Below are positions 24,700 to 33,782 of a stretch of 64,000 nt of DNA, in pieces (position 1 is the first letter of the stretch; each line of letters starts with the position of its first letter). The stretch lies in contig NZ_PDFK01000003.1 of NCBI RefSeq assembly GCF_002845985.1, positions 744,001-808,000 on the forward strand. The letters are read 5' to 3'. The position numbers were made by a program, and so were the translations under genes. The notes beneath the pieces are model-generated. The model did no database searches, was not told the DNA's origin, and saw nothing but the letters and a program-made list of their open reading frames with translations. The DNA comes from Lysinibacillus fusiformis (GTDB taxonomy: Bacteria > Bacillota > Bacilli > Bacillales_A > Planococcaceae).

Positions 24700-25477
24700 T
24701 TGTCTTCACACCTTTTCTAAAGCCATGTGTAAAGGTTGCATCATATAACTTCGAACGATATTGATCCTTATCATGAATGTTCGGGTCTAATGCCCAACCA
24801 GCTAGAATCATTGCATGCTTACGAATACCATTTACACGCATTGCTTCATCTAATTCGATTAAAGTCGTACGCACGATCTTTTGATCTGGCCATGAAGCAC
24901 GTTGAATAACTGCTACTGGCGTATCATCAGCCCAACCAGCACTTTGTAATTCTTTAACAATTTTTTTTGTAAGTGTTGCACTAAGGAATAAAGCAATTGT
25001 ACAATGATGGCTCGCCAAGTCACGCAGCTTTTCAAATTCTGGGACAGGTGTACGTCCTTCTGCACGTGTTAAAATGAGGGTTTGTGTTAAATCAGGAATT
25101 GTGAGCTCTGCACCAATTGCCGCTGCTGATGCAAAAACAGAGCTAACCCCTGGAATCACTTCATACCCAATGCCTTCCTTTTTCAATAGAGCCACTTGCT
25201 CCATGATGGCACCATACATCGCTGGATCACCTGTATGCATACGAGCTACTGTTTTCCCAGCATTAACACGCTCCACCATAACGGCCACCATTTCCTCTAA
25301 ATGCATGCCAGCAGTTCGAATGACCTCTGCATCAGGTTTGGCTTTCGCAATAAGCTCTTCACTCACTAATGAATCTGTGTACATGACAACGTCTGCTGTT
25401 TGCAGCATATGTAAACCTTTAACTGTAATTAAGTCTGGATCACCTGGACCAGCGCCAACTATATAGATTTTCTTCAT
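24692..25477 (-). CDS. cbiF: Cobalt-precorrin-4 C11-methyltransferase
   Basis: Methylates C11 of cobalt-precorrin-4 to give cobalt-precorrin-5A. The 261-residue class III methyltransferase begins with YIVGAGPGDPDLITVKG and carries RMHTGDPAMYGAIMEQ and IPGVSSVFASAAAIGAELT, the CbiF/CobM-specific version of the family blocks. Its start overlaps the stop of cbiL by one base (TAATG) and its end overlaps cbiG, so the three are translationally coupled. Confidence 0.96.
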   Translation of the reverse strand: MKKIYIVGAGPGDPDLITVKGLHMLQTADVVMYTDSLVSEELIAKAKPDAEVIRTAGMHLEEMVAVMVERVNAGKTVARMHTGDPAMYGAIMEQVALLKKEGIGYEVIPGVSSVFASAAAIGAELTIPDLTQTLILTRAEGRTPVPEFEKLRDLASHHCTIALFLSATLTKKIVKELQSAGWADDTPVAVIQRASWPDQKIVRTTLIELDEAMRVNGIRKHAMILAGWALDPNIHDKDQYRSKLYDATFTHGFRKGVKTSD

Positions 25478-26184
25478 TATTTACGCACCACCATTAATGT
25501 TAGATATTCTAATTCCACACCATCCAATTCACGAACATCCCAAATAACTTCTTCATCAGAAGTGACCTTCGTCACGACAGATGCTTTATCTAATAAATCT
25601 AGATCACGTAGCACCTCAAGCATTAAATCGATCACCTTTGCCACTTTAATAAAGACAACGGCATCATGACTTTCAATGGCTTCACGCATTGCTTCATAAT
25701 CATCATGGGCAGGAATAATGGCCACTCGGTCATCGCCATCAGCTAAAGCAATCCCTAATCGAGACGCGGAGCCATTGAACGAAGAAATCCCTGGCACCGT
25801 ACGGATTTCTACATCTGGATGCATGTCCTGCATCAACTTCATCATATGAATAAACGTACTATATAGTAACGGATCTCCCTCTGTTACAAAGGCTACATCC
25901 TTACCAGCTTGTAGTTTTTCGTAGACAAGTTCTACTGATTTTGTCCATTCACGTTCAAGGACAGCCTCATCTTTGGTCATAGGGAATACAAGGCCAAGCA
26001 TATCTTTTTCGTCTGGATTAATATAAACATCGACAATGCGATGGGCATAGCTTTTACTACCTCTTAGCTTTTTTGGATAGGCAATAACAGGTGATTCCTG
26101 AATCACACGAAACGCCTTGACTGTAATTAATTCTGGATCGCCAGGACCAACGCCCAAGCCGTATAGTACACCTAGATTACTCAT
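25477..26184 (-). CDS. cbiL: Cobalt-precorrin-2 C20-methyltransferase
   Basis: Methylates C20 of cobalt-sirohydrochlorin to give cobalt-precorrin-3. The 235-residue class III methyltransferase has [17 protein letters not shown] at its N-terminus, [12 protein letters not shown] just after it as typical for CbiL/CobI, and [12 protein letters not shown] plus [15 protein letters not shown]. It overlaps cbiE/T by 8 bp and cbiF by one base. Length is typical. Confidence 0.95.
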   Translation of the reverse strand: MSNLGVLYGLGVGPGDPELITVKAFRVIQESPVIAYPKKLRGSKSYAHRIVDVYINPDEKDMLGLVFPMTKDEAVLEREWTKSVELVYEKLQAGKDVAFVTEGDPLLYSTFIHMMKLMQDMHPDVEIRTVPGISSFNGSASRLGIALADGDDRVAIIPAHDDYEAMREAIESHDAVVFIKVAKVIDLMLEVLRDLDLLDKASVVTKVTSDEEVIWDVRELDGVELEYLTLMVVRK

Positions 26185-27397
26185 TATTTTCTTCCTTTCG
26201 ATAAGCCGAAATAATATAAATTGGATTTAATGGTACAAAGCGTGTCATATCTAAAATAGGTTTGCTGCGCGCAAGCTGTGCCTGTAAAATATCAACCGCA
26301 AAGCCACAAGCCTTAAACGCTTCCACCGCTTTATATAAATTTTCAATGGTCGCTGCATTTAAGACAATACGACCGTTTGGCTTCAAACGACTACAGCATA
26401 ACTGTAGTAACTCCACCATTTCGCCACCCGTACCACCAATGAAAATGGCATTAGGATCTGGGAAGCTGTCTAATCCCTCTGGTGCTTTACTATGAATCGC
26501 TGTGATATCAACACGGAACTTTTGCTGATTTTGAAGACAGTTGTCTAAATCAGGTGCATTTTTCTCTACAGCAAATACTTGACCCTCTGACGCAAGTTTT
26601 CCTGCCTCAATCGCCATAGAACCCGTACAAGTACCAATATCCCAAATAATGCTATTCTGTTGAAGCTGCATGGCCTGTAAGCTTAAAACACGTATTTCCT
26701 TTTTCGTGATCAGTCCTTTATCTGGCTTGCGTTGTGAAAACTCTTCATCATCAATCCCAAGCGTGTAACGTTTCGGTTCCATTATTTGTTGTAAAATCAC
26801 GACATTTAATGGCGAATAATGAGCGCTTTCCATTTCATCTAACGAATACCAGCCACATTTTTCGTTTTCGCCCTGTAAATTTTCTGCAACAAACGCTCGG
26901 TATTCTGTCATACCAAAATGCTTTAAATAACGAGCGAGCGCATTGGGGCTATTATCAGCATCCGTTAAAAGCGCTACTTTCTTCTTCCCATCGATACGCT
27001 GTGCCAAGCCTTTCATTGGTCGTCCATGAATACTTGTGACATAGGCATCCTGCCAGCTTTCTCCCATCTTCGCAAAGGCCAGCTGAACAGAACTCATATA
27101 TGGATAAACCTCAATATCTAGCTTTTTAGCTAGATAGCCCCCAATGCCATAAAATAATGGGTCGCCAGTGGCAAGGATTACCGTATTTCTTGTTTCCTTA
27201 GATAATCTTTCAACAAGTGCTGAAAGTCCCCCTTTAATGCTGATTTTTTCACCTGTAAAGTTCGGGAAAAAATCCAGTACTCGCTCACCACCAACAAGTA
27301 CCTCACAGTCTTCAATCCACTCGAGGTATTGGGGAAATAAGCTTGCTAATCCGTTATCCCCGATCCCAATCAATTTCATCGATCGATGCAATGTCAT
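26177..27397 (-). CDS. Bifunctional cobalt-precorrin-7 C5-methyltransferase / precorrin-6B C15-methyltransferase (CbiE-CbiT fusion)
   Basis: A 406-residue fusion corresponding to CobL. The N-terminal half (to about residue 200) is the class III methyltransferase CbiE, beginning [15 protein letters not shown]. The C-terminal half is the class I methyltransferase/decarboxylase CbiT, with the SAM loop [16 protein letters not shown] and [10 protein letters not shown]. It methylates C5 and C15 and decarboxylates the C12 side chain. The assigned start at 27397 follows AGGAAGGGCTG and overlaps cbiD by 44 bp. The internal ATG six codons later ([10 protein letters not shown]) fits the family start but has no binding site; start choice is uncertain. 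Confidence 0.93.
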   Translation of the reverse strand: MTLHRSMKLIGIGDNGLASLFPQYLEWIEDCEVLVGGERVLDFFPNFTGEKISIKGGLSALVERLSKETRNTVILATGDPLFYGIGGYLAKKLDIEVYPYMSSVQLAFAKMGESWQDAYVTSIHGRPMKGLAQRIDGKKKVALLTDADNSPNALARYLKHFGMTEYRAFVAENLQGENEKCGWYSLDEMESAHYSPLNVVILQQIMEPKRYTLGIDDEEFSQRKPDKGLITKKEIRVLSLQAMQLQQNSIIWDIGTCTGSMAIEAGKLASEGQVFAVEKNAPDLDNCLQNQQKFRVDITAIHSKAPEGLDSFPDPNAIFIGGTGGEMVELLQLCCSRLKPNGRIVLNAATIENLYKAVEAFKACGFAVDILQAQLARSKPILDMTRFVPLNPIYIISAYRKEENNE

Positions 27398-28487
27398 CAG
27401 CCCTTCCTAATAATTGTCCCTGCATCGAATAAATCGATGTGGAAAGTGTTAAACCACCTTTTATATGATGGATAGAGGAATAACAGCACGCCTCACATAA
27501 ATGATGAAAGAATGCATCATAGCCCTTCTCCATCATGATTTCACCTACTTGTGACGCTGTATTTGCCTCACGTACTTGCGCTATTGTTTCTCCATCTGCT
27601 CCTGTATCCTCTGCAAGTTGTGCTAAAAAGTTAAAATCGATTGGTGCACTTTTGGAATGAACCATCATGACACCTTGTGCCACCTTAGAAAATTTCCCCA
27701 TCATACCGACAAGAGAAACTTGTTTGATACCGAGTCGCTTACAATGTTTTAAAGTAAAGCCGACAAAGTCGCCCATTTCAATAAAAGACTCTTCTGGTAA
27801 ATCGGGGTATTGTTTCATCGCAAATTTTTCGCTGCGACCGCCTGTCGTTACCACTAAATGCTCACAACCAGCTTCTTTAGCTACACTAATGGCTTGTACA
27901 ATACTTGCCATATACGCAGAACTCGAAAAAGGCACGACGGTTCCCCTTGTGCCTAAAATTGAGATGCCTCCAAGTATACCAAGTCGTCCATTTAACGTTT
28001 TTTTAGCGATTTCTTCTCCTTTAGGTACGGAAATCACTACGTTCACGCCTCGTGTAATGTGAAATTCGTCTAATACCCCTTGAACCGTGCTATGAATCAT
28101 TTTACGTGGTACAGGATTAATGGCTGCCTCGCCAACAGGCACTGGTAAGCCAGGCTTTGTAACACGCCCGACCCCAATCCCTCCATCTAAATGAATTCCA
28201 GGTGTATCAGCCCAGCTCACTGTGCCAACAATAAGCGCCTGATGGGTCGCATCAGGATCATCACCAGCATCCTTAATCGTTTCACAGCTGACAGCATTTT
28301 CTTCAAATATGCATTTTTCAATTGTAAAGGTTGCATCCCGACCAATCGGTAAATGAATGGTACTCGTCTCCTGCTCTTCCTTTGTAATCAGAGCGAGCAA
28401 TGCAGCCTTTGTTACCGCAGTTGCACAGGCTCCCGTTGTATAACCGTGACGCATGTCCTTGGGATCCTTTTTTGGCTTCCGCTCCAT
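27354..28487 (-). CDS. cbiD: Cobalt-precorrin-5B C1-methyltransferase
   Basis: Methylates C1 after ring contraction in the anaerobic corrin pathway. The 377-residue protein has the diagnostic N-terminal [18 protein letters not shown], the central [17 protein letters not shown] and [18 protein letters not shown]. The fold differs from the other corrin methyltransferases. It is coupled to cbiC upstream (TAATG overlap) and to cbiE/T downstream. CbiD occurs only in the early-cobalt pathway. Confidence 0.96.
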   Translation of the reverse strand: MERKPKKDPKDMRHGYTTGACATAVTKAALLALITKEEQETSTIHLPIGRDATFTIEKCIFEENAVSCETIKDAGDDPDATHQALIVGTVSWADTPGIHLDGGIGVGRVTKPGLPVPVGEAAINPVPRKMIHSTVQGVLDEFHITRGVNVVISVPKGEEIAKKTLNGRLGILGGISILGTRGTVVPFSSSAYMASIVQAISVAKEAGCEHLVVTTGGRSEKFAMKQYPDLPEESFIEMGDFVGFTLKHCKRLGIKQVSLVGMMGKFSKVAQGVMMVHSKSAPIDFNFLAQLAEDTGADGETIAQVREANTASQVGEIMMEKGYDAFFHHLCEACCYSSIHHIKGGLTLSTSIYSMQGQLLGRADDIASIDEIDWDRG

Positions 28488-29146
28488 TATTTTTTCGCCT
28501 GTTCATCCGCTAATAGTGAAATGGCATTTAACGCGGCAACCGTCACTGTACTACCGCCTTTACGACCAACATTGGTAATGTACGGAATCCCTTCGAGTTT
28601 CAGCAATTCTTCTTTTGACTCGGCTGCTGACACGAAACCGACAGGCATACCGATAATTAAATCTGGTTTTGCTAAGCCTTCTTTAATTAAACGAATCAAT
28701 TCTAGTAAGGCAGTTGGCGCATTACCAATTGCATAAATCCCACCTTCATGTAATTTTGTAGCCTTTTGCATGGAAATGATGGCACGAGTTGTATTTTGTT
28801 TTTTCGCTTCTACTGCGACATCTTCATCCGCTATATAACAATGTAAATCGCCACCATGCTTTTGGAAGCGTTTTTTACCAGAGCCACTTTCAATCATTTG
28901 AACATCTGCAATGACATGTCGTCCGGCAAGGATGGACTCAATCCCTGCTTCAATTGCACCAGGTGTAATGATGACACTGCGACCTAGCTCAAAATCCGCC
29001 GAAGCATGGATAATACGGCGCACAATCTTCCACTCGTCCTCTGAAAAATCATGATCGCCCATTTCCTCTGCAATAATCGAGAAACTATAATCGTAAATTT
29101 TATCTGGGTCTACCGTTAATGGTTTGAAATCTGTTTTAAAATCCAT
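28487..29146 (-). CDS. cbiC: Cobalt-precorrin-8X methylmutase
   Basis: Moves the methyl group from C11 to C12 to form cobyrinic acid (CobH in the aerobic nomenclature). The 219-residue protein shows RRIIHASADFELGRSV, containing the conserved active-site His, and GMPVGFVSAAESKEEL and YITNVGRKGGSTVTVAALNA, quoted in part as NVGRKGGSTVTVAAL. The length is typical. It lies 12 bp after cbiJ and overlaps cbiD by one base. Confidence 0.96.
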   Translation of the reverse strand: MDFKTDFKPLTVDPDKIYDYSFSIIAEEMGDHDFSEDEWKIVRRIIHASADFELGRSVIITPGAIEAGIESILAGRHVIADVQMIESGSGKKRFQKHGGDLHCYIADEDVAVEAKKQNTTRAIISMQKATKLHEGGIYAIGNAPTALLELIRLIKEGLAKPDLIIGMPVGFVSAAESKEELLKLEGIPYITNVGRKGGSTVTVAALNAISLLADEQAKK

Positions 29147-29158
29147 GGATAATGCCTC

Positions 29159-29920
29159 CTAAAGTGTATGTTGTACAGCCTGTAATATTTCTTCAAATGT
29201 TGAATATTGTTGGCCATATTGAATGGTTGGTCTTGCAATAAGAATCGTTTCAATATGACAGGCAAGAGCTGCCTCAAGCTTCTCATCAACTGAGCCAACT
29301 TTACCGCTTTCTTTGGTGATCATCAAAGTTACTCCATATTGACGAAACAATGCTTCATTTAATTCCTTTGAAAACGGACCTTGAATAGCTACAATATCTC
29401 GTTGTGCCACACCAAGTGCCTCACATTTTTCCATATTGTCCAGTCGTGGAAGCATGCGAGCAATTACTCTCGTATTTTCTAAGCCTTGTAAAACCTTTGT
29501 AAAAGTAGCAAGTGTTTTGCTGCCTGTTGTCAGCATGATGACACCTCGCTTTTTTGCCGCTAATTGGGCAGCCTCCTCATAATCCTTCACTATCGTAATG
29601 AGAGGATGCGCATAGTGTTCATGGGCACGCTCATAGCGAATATAAGGAACTTGTGCCTGTTCGGCCGCTGCCATTGCATTTTTAGAAGCTTCCTCAGCAA
29701 ATGGATGAGAGGCATCAACCACCATTTGATAGCCTTGCTCTGTTATGATGGCTGCCATTTCCTCAGCTGTCAGTCGACCTATTAAATGTGGTAGGCCAAC
29801 GTCAGCAAGACTAGAGGCTGCCGAATCAGTCACGACGGTAGCTGTTACCGCATGTCCTGCGCTTTGCAGGGCAAGGGCTAGATCCCTTGCATCACTCGTC
29901 CCTGCTAACATGAAAATCAT
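29159..29920 (-). CDS. cbiJ: Cobalt-precorrin-6A reductase
   Basis: NADH-dependent reduction of cobalt-precorrin-6A to 6B (CobK in the aerobic pathway). The 253-residue protein starts IFMLAGTSDARDLALAL, has VVDASHPFAEEASKNA and MLTTGSKTLATF, and ends ILIARPTIQYG, all typical of CbiJ/CobK. Its start overlaps the cbiX stop as ATGA. Length is normal. Confidence 0.94.
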   Translation of the reverse strand: MIFMLAGTSDARDLALALQSAGHAVTATVVTDSAASSLADVGLPHLIGRLTAEEMAAIITEQGYQMVVDASHPFAEEASKNAMAAAEQAQVPYIRYERAHEHYAHPLITIVKDYEEAAQLAAKKRGVIMLTTGSKTLATFTKVLQGLENTRVIARMLPRLDNMEKCEALGVAQRDIVAIQGPFSKELNEALFRQYGVTLMITKESGKVGSVDEKLEAALACHIETILIARPTIQYGQQYSTFEEILQAVQHTL

Positions 29921-30810
29921 TTTACTGGCTCCTCTTCATGGTGGTGGTCATGGTCATGATGGTGGTCGTGTCCGTGATCATGATGATGGTGATGATGGGC
30001 ATGTCCATGAACTGCCGCATAGGCACGATAATTTTCTAAATCTTGCATGCCTGTAGATGTACCATTTATCGCTTGTTCAATACGCTCTAATAAAACATTT
30101 TGTAAACGTTCATGGTAGCCAAAATAATTGGCAATTTGAACAGTACAATCTGGATATTGTTCATTAAACTTCACACACATATCATTCATACGTTCCATTA
30201 AAATACCTGTGAATAAAAAGTATGGGAGCATGATGATTTTTTTCGCACCTAATTTAACACAGCGTTCAATACCTTCTTCAACACGTGGATCTGTTACGCC
30301 CATAAATGCACTTTCCACATATTTAACAGGTAATTTTTCCCATAAAAGTCGTGTAATTTTATAAAAATCACCATTTGCAGATGGATCACTGCCACCTCGT
30401 GCAATCAATAAAATGGCTGTATCTTGTTGCTCTTGTTCTGAATGAAAACCAATTTCCGCTAGACGATCTTGTAAAATCGCAAATATTTCATCATGAATGC
30501 CAATGGTTTGACCATAGGTAAATGTAATGTTCGGATAATGCTCACGCGCATGCTCGATCTCTGCTGGAATATGCAGCTTTGAATGGCCTGCATGAAGTAA
30601 AATAATCGGAATTACATGAACCTCTGTAGCCCCTTTCTTCACACAATTCGTAATGCCTTCTTCGATGTTCGGTGAAGCAAATTCTAGGAAACATGTTTCC
30701 ACTAAAAATTGTGCATCAATACGCGGTGTCATTTGTTCAATAAATGTACGTACCTCATCATTTCCTGCTGCTAAACGGCTCCCATGGCCGACAAATAAAA
30801 TAGCTTTCAT
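29917..30810 (-). CDS. cbiX: Sirohydrochlorin cobaltochelatase with histidine-rich tail
   Basis: Inserts cobalt(II) into sirohydrochlorin, the first committed step of the anaerobic pathway. The 297-residue protein contains two tandem CbiX modules, the first opening with ILFVGHGSRLAAGNDEV and the second around TAILLIARGGSDPSANGD. Active-site His residues are in LLHAGHSKLHIP. The last ~30 residues are an exceptional His/Asp run with more than 15 His, a feature known from Bacillus CbiX and thought to hold or deliver metal. I chose the ATG at 30808-30810 after GAGGAGAAAAGAG; an upstream in-frame start would overlap cbiH60. Confidence 0.95.
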   Translation of the reverse strand: MKAILFVGHGSRLAAGNDEVRTFIEQMTPRIDAQFLVETCFLEFASPNIEEGITNCVKKGATEVHVIPIILLHAGHSKLHIPAEIEHAREHYPNITFTYGQTIGIHDEIFAILQDRLAEIGFHSEQEQQDTAILLIARGGSDPSANGDFYKITRLLWEKLPVKYVESAFMGVTDPRVEEGIERCVKLGAKKIIMLPYFLFTGILMERMNDMCVKFNEQYPDCTVQIANYFGYHERLQNVLLERIEQAINGTSTGMQDLENYRAYAAVHGHAHHHHHHDHGHDHHHDHDHHHEEEPVK

Positions 30811-30824
30811 CTCTTTTCTCCTCA

Positions 30825-32492
30825 CTAGTCGCCGCACGGAGCTGGCTCTACTTTTATTTTGGAAGACATATCTTGATACGTAAAATGCAATATCTTTTTC
30901 ACACGTTTAAAATATTTAAATAAACGTTCATTTGGGTGAGCATTTGCTTTATATTCTTCAATAATATCTGTAATTAGTGGAATCAGTTGTTCAGGCTCCA
31001 ACCCTTCTACAACAGGCTGTGCTGCATGGGCCGTACGACCAACTGGCTTCGCCCCAATAAAGACATCAAATTTACTTTTGCGATAGACAATACCAATATC
31101 ATCAAATACAGCCCGGTAACAGGCCATACCACAGCCGTTAAAACCGATATTTAATGTTTTCGGCAAAGACATTCCACCTAATTTTTGTTGTATTTCTTCT
31201 GCATAGGGAATCGAATCGGCCTTTTCACCATAGCAAAAATCACAAGCCTTCAAGGATAGCACATCACCAATCGGCGCTAATAAAAAGCCTACTTCCTGTA
31301 ATTTCTCCGTGATACGTTCAGGGGCAGTCGTTGGGATTTTCAAATGGATTTGATGGTCTGGTGTATATTCCATCGTCCCCTCTTCCCCAACGACCTCTGC
31401 TAACGTCATCATTTGCTGAGGTGTGAAAAACTTATTCACCACTCCTGGGCTTACAGCTAATTCAAAAATGGATTCTATTTTTTGCTGTACAAGTTTCGGC
31501 GTTACTTTGACTGCACTTGTTCCTTTCACCATTGCGAGTGCCGCTGTAGCCATTTCAAGTGCTGTTTTTTTTGGCTTTGGCGTAGCGGCTACACTGGGTT
31601 TATTAAAACGCCCTGCATTAGGATCTGCTGTAAAGTCTTGTCGTGCAGTCCCTGTCTCTTGGTTCATTGCCCAAGGTTCATTTTCTTCACGTAAACGTTG
31701 ATGTGGACGTAAGGGTTGTTTTTCTTCACCCAATGTATATTTACGTTGATAGCCACGTGGTGTAATCATTTTATTGTCATAGAAAAATGTCGACGAATTA
31801 CCAATAATGACTGTCGTCAGCATTCCAATGTCATGCTCCAGCATTTCGGCTAATGTTGTCATCGTCACTTCTTGACGATCGCGGTAAGCACTTTTCACAA
31901 GTCCTACTGGTGTGTCAGGCGAACGATATTCTAAGAGAATGCGCTGTGCTTCGACAATTTGTCTTGTTCGGCGACCGCTTTTTGGGTTGTATAAAGCGAT
32001 TACAAAATCCGCCATAGCGGCTGCCTCGACGCGCTTGGCAATTAAATTCCATGGTGTTAGATGGTCACTTAAACTAATCGTACAGGCATCATGCATAATC
32101 GGGGCACCAAGTAAGCTAGCACATGAATTGATGGCAGAAATACCAGGGACAATTTCTACCTCAATCCCCGTTGCTTCTGTCCAGCCTAGCTCAATCAATA
32201 CCTCATACACTAATCCCGCCATACCATAGACACCCGCATCACCACTTGAAATGACTGAGACAATGCTTCCAGCCTCTGCTTGGCGCACCGCTTCCTGCGC
32301 ACGGGACACCTCTTCGGTCATTCCAGTACTGACAATCGACTTCGCACTGACTAAATCTTGAATCAACTCCACGTAGGTTTTGTAGCCTATGATCATATCA
32401 CTTTGTTGTAATGCCTCTACCGCCCGTGTCGTAATATGCTTAAAGTCTCCAGGTCCAAAGCCCACTACGAAAATTTTTCCTTTTTGCGCCAT
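30825..32492 (-). CDS. cbiH60: Cobalt-factor III C17-methyltransferase with C-terminal Fe-S ferredoxin/nitrite-reductase-like domain (CbiH60)
   Basis: A 555-residue fusion. The N-terminal ~245 residues are the CbiH/CobJ class III methyltransferase (FVVGFGPGDFKHITTRA, SSGDAGVYGMAGLVYE, VPGISAINSCASLLGAP), which methylates C17 and contracts the ring. A Pro/Lys linker leads to a C-terminal nitrite/sulfite-reductase-like domain with cysteines in ACDFCYGEK and GFNGCGMACY, ligands for a 4Fe-4S cluster. The same architecture is known as CbiH60 in Priestia (Bacillus) megaterium. It lies four bases after cbiW and 14 bp before cbiX. Confidence 0.93.
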   Translation of the reverse strand: MAQKGKIFVVGFGPGDFKHITTRAVEALQQSDMIIGYKTYVELIQDLVSAKSIVSTGMTEEVSRAQEAVRQAEAGSIVSVISSGDAGVYGMAGLVYEVLIELGWTEATGIEVEIVPGISAINSCASLLGAPIMHDACTISLSDHLTPWNLIAKRVEAAAMADFVIALYNPKSGRRTRQIVEAQRILLEYRSPDTPVGLVKSAYRDRQEVTMTTLAEMLEHDIGMLTTVIIGNSSTFFYDNKMITPRGYQRKYTLGEEKQPLRPHQRLREENEPWAMNQETGTARQDFTADPNAGRFNKPSVAATPKPKKTALEMATAALAMVKGTSAVKVTPKLVQQKIESIFELAVSPGVVNKFFTPQQMMTLAEVVGEEGTMEYTPDHQIHLKIPTTAPERITEKLQEVGFLLAPIGDVLSLKACDFCYGEKADSIPYAEEIQQKLGGMSLPKTLNIGFNGCGMACYRAVFDDIGIVYRKSKFDVFIGAKPVGRTAHAAQPVVEGLEPEQLIPLITDIIEEYKANAHPNERLFKYFKRVKKILHFTYQDMSSKIKVEPAPCGD

Positions 32493-32496
32493 GTTG

Positions 32497-32868
32497 TTAC
32501 CCCTCTTTCACCTTTTCGATCCCTTTAATGGCTGTCGTTTGTGCTGTACGCTGTAATGTACCTTCACGAAGTGTAAAGACATGTTCGTTGTATAAGGATT
32601 CATGATGTAAATCTTGTACAAGTGTTCTAGCATGCTCTGTTGATGGTACACGATACCAATTCCCTTGCGGATAGGCGATGACCACACAAGCATCCTTGCA
32701 TCGTCCATTACAGCGCGTTCTTGTTGTATGTATCTCTTGATCAAGTGCTTGCTGTTGTATTTCTTCTCGAATAGCTAGGGTAATTTCCTCCCCACCTTTG
32801 TTCATGCAGCTACTACCATTACAAATAAAGAGATGTGTTTTCATCCCCTCTAAATTCCATGTTGTCAT
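32497..32868 (-). CDS. cbiW: CbiW-like (2Fe-2S) ferredoxin
   Basis: A 123-residue thioredoxin-fold ferredoxin and the first gene of the cobalamin operon. Two cysteine pairs are visible, LFICNGSSCMNKGGEE and TRCNGRCKDACVVIAYP, fitting a single Fe-S cluster. In Priestia megaterium a protein of this kind (CbiW) is encoded beside cbiH60 and proposed to serve as electron carrier. The ATG at 32866-32868 follows GGGGAGACAGAAG. It is preceded by a terminator and a cobalamin riboswitch on the same strand, so all genes behind it are expected to fall when B12 is plentiful. Confidence 0.88.
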   Translation of the reverse strand: MTTWNLEGMKTHLFICNGSSCMNKGGEEITLAIREEIQQQALDQEIHTTRTRCNGRCKDACVVIAYPQGNWYRVPSTEHARTLVQDLHHESLYNEHVFTLREGTLQRTAQTTAIKGIEKVKEG

Positions 32869-32899
32869 CTTCTGTCTCCCCTCATTTGCTTTCTGGAAA

Positions 32900-32940
32900 A
32901 AGAAAAACCTTTACTCTAATTACGAAGAGTAAAGGTTTTG
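32900..32940 (-). terminator. Expression-platform terminator of the biosynthetic cobalamin riboswitch
   Basis: The minus-strand hairpin pairs the arms at 32927-32939 and 32904-32916 (AAAACCTTTACTC with GAGTAAAGGTTTT, perfect 13 bp) and is followed by TTCTTTTT. It lies between the riboswitch aptamer and the cbiW start, so it is the probable B12-dependent terminator. Confidence 0.88.
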
Positions 32941-33026
32941 TAGAAGCCAAATAAAAACGAATAAAATAAAATACAGGTACTCGCTCTTGCTTCAACTTCT
33001 CCCTCCGAAAAGTTTGCATGCACAAT

Positions 33027-33184
33027 CAAATAAGCAGGTTTCCTGACTTAAGCTTCATTTTACTATCGCACCTTCCCAAGTTTGCACCAGTGGCTTTGCG
33101 ATTTCATCAGCTATTACAGTAGCGGGGGCTGTATTGGATTTTCACCAATTTCCCTATTATCTCGAGTTATTCGAGCACTTATCG
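33027..33184 (-). promoter_or_regulatory. Cobalamin riboswitch controlling the biosynthetic operon
   Basis: On the minus strand the aptamer opens with CGATAAG and closes with CTTATTTG as stem P1. It contains the conserved core ACAGCCCCCGCTACTGT, GCCACTGG, and the B12 box AGTCAGGAAACCTGC (about 33034-33048). The element is followed by a 13-bp terminator hairpin ahead of cbiW. Binding of adenosylcobalamin should shut off the operon. The aptamer limits are my reading of P1. Confidence 0.95.
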
Positions 33185-33235
33185 ACGTTTTATATGAAAT
33201 TTATTATCTTCTTAATAGAATAGAAAACTGTCTCT

Positions 33236-33263
33236 ATCATATCTCATTATTTTAAAATTTCAA
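33236..33263 (-). promoter_or_regulatory. Promoter of the cobalamin biosynthetic operon
   Basis: On the minus strand TTGAAA (33258-33263) and TATGAT (33236-33241) are separated by 16 bases. The predicted start is about 45 bases upstream of the riboswitch P1 stem. Confidence 0.55.
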
Positions 33264-33385
33264 TATTTCTATAAAAATTTATGACAATTTTATCAATTTT
33301 GTGTGTAGACCGGGTATAAAAATTATAATATCTCCCTATTTATGACAATTCAGTAGTTATCAGAATCTTCTCTATTGACCTTCAA

Positions 33386-33413
33386 TTGAAAATATTTTTA
33401 AAAAAAGTATAGC
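33386..33413 (+). promoter_or_regulatory. Candidate promoter of the cobalt importer operon
   Basis: TTGAAA (33386-33391), 16 bases, then TATAGC (33408-33413), in very AT-rich DNA about 55 bases ahead of the second riboswitch. Other -10 choices nearby are possible. Confidence 0.45.
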
Positions 33414-33465
33414 ATATTTATGGAAAATCATGTTACACTTTGTCGTGAAATCTCACAACTTAATG

Positions 33466-33629
33466 TTTTTTCGGTGTAAAATACTTATCATTTTGCTTAA
33501 AAGGGAAGCCGGTTTGAGTCCGGCGCGGTCCCGCCACTGTATTAGGGAGCTTTATAGAACATGTCACTGTCCAACGGATGGGAAGACCTATAAAGTGTTG
33601 AACTAGAGCCAGGAGACCTGCCGAAAAAT
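33466..33629 (+). promoter_or_regulatory. Cobalamin riboswitch controlling cbiMNQO
   Basis: P1 pairs TTTTTCGG (33467-33474) with CCGAAAAA (33621-33628). Inside are the conserved AAAAGGGAAGCCGGTTTGA, GCGGTCCCGCCACTGT and the B12 box GAGCCAGGAGACCTGCC (33606-33622). It faces right, toward the cobalt transporter genes, and is followed by an intrinsic terminator at 33703-33734. Confidence 0.96.
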
Positions 33630-33702
33630 ATGTGATCGTTTCAGCCTACGAGGATAGGTGTGCGGCTTAGCAGATGAGAATGTTATTTGCTTTTTTAGCT
33701 AT

Positions 33703-33734
33703 GCACTTTTCCAACAACGGAGAAGTGCTTTTTT
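33703..33734 (+). terminator. Riboswitch-linked terminator before cbiM
   Basis: GCACTTTTCC (33703-33712) pairs with GGAGAAGTGC (33719-33728, one mismatch) and is followed by TTTTTT. It is the likely off-state structure of the second riboswitch, 49 bases before cbiM. Confidence 0.88.
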
Positions 33735-33782
33735 ATTTACGCACGCTACATTCTAAAAATCTATTAGTAAGGAGGAAAGCTT

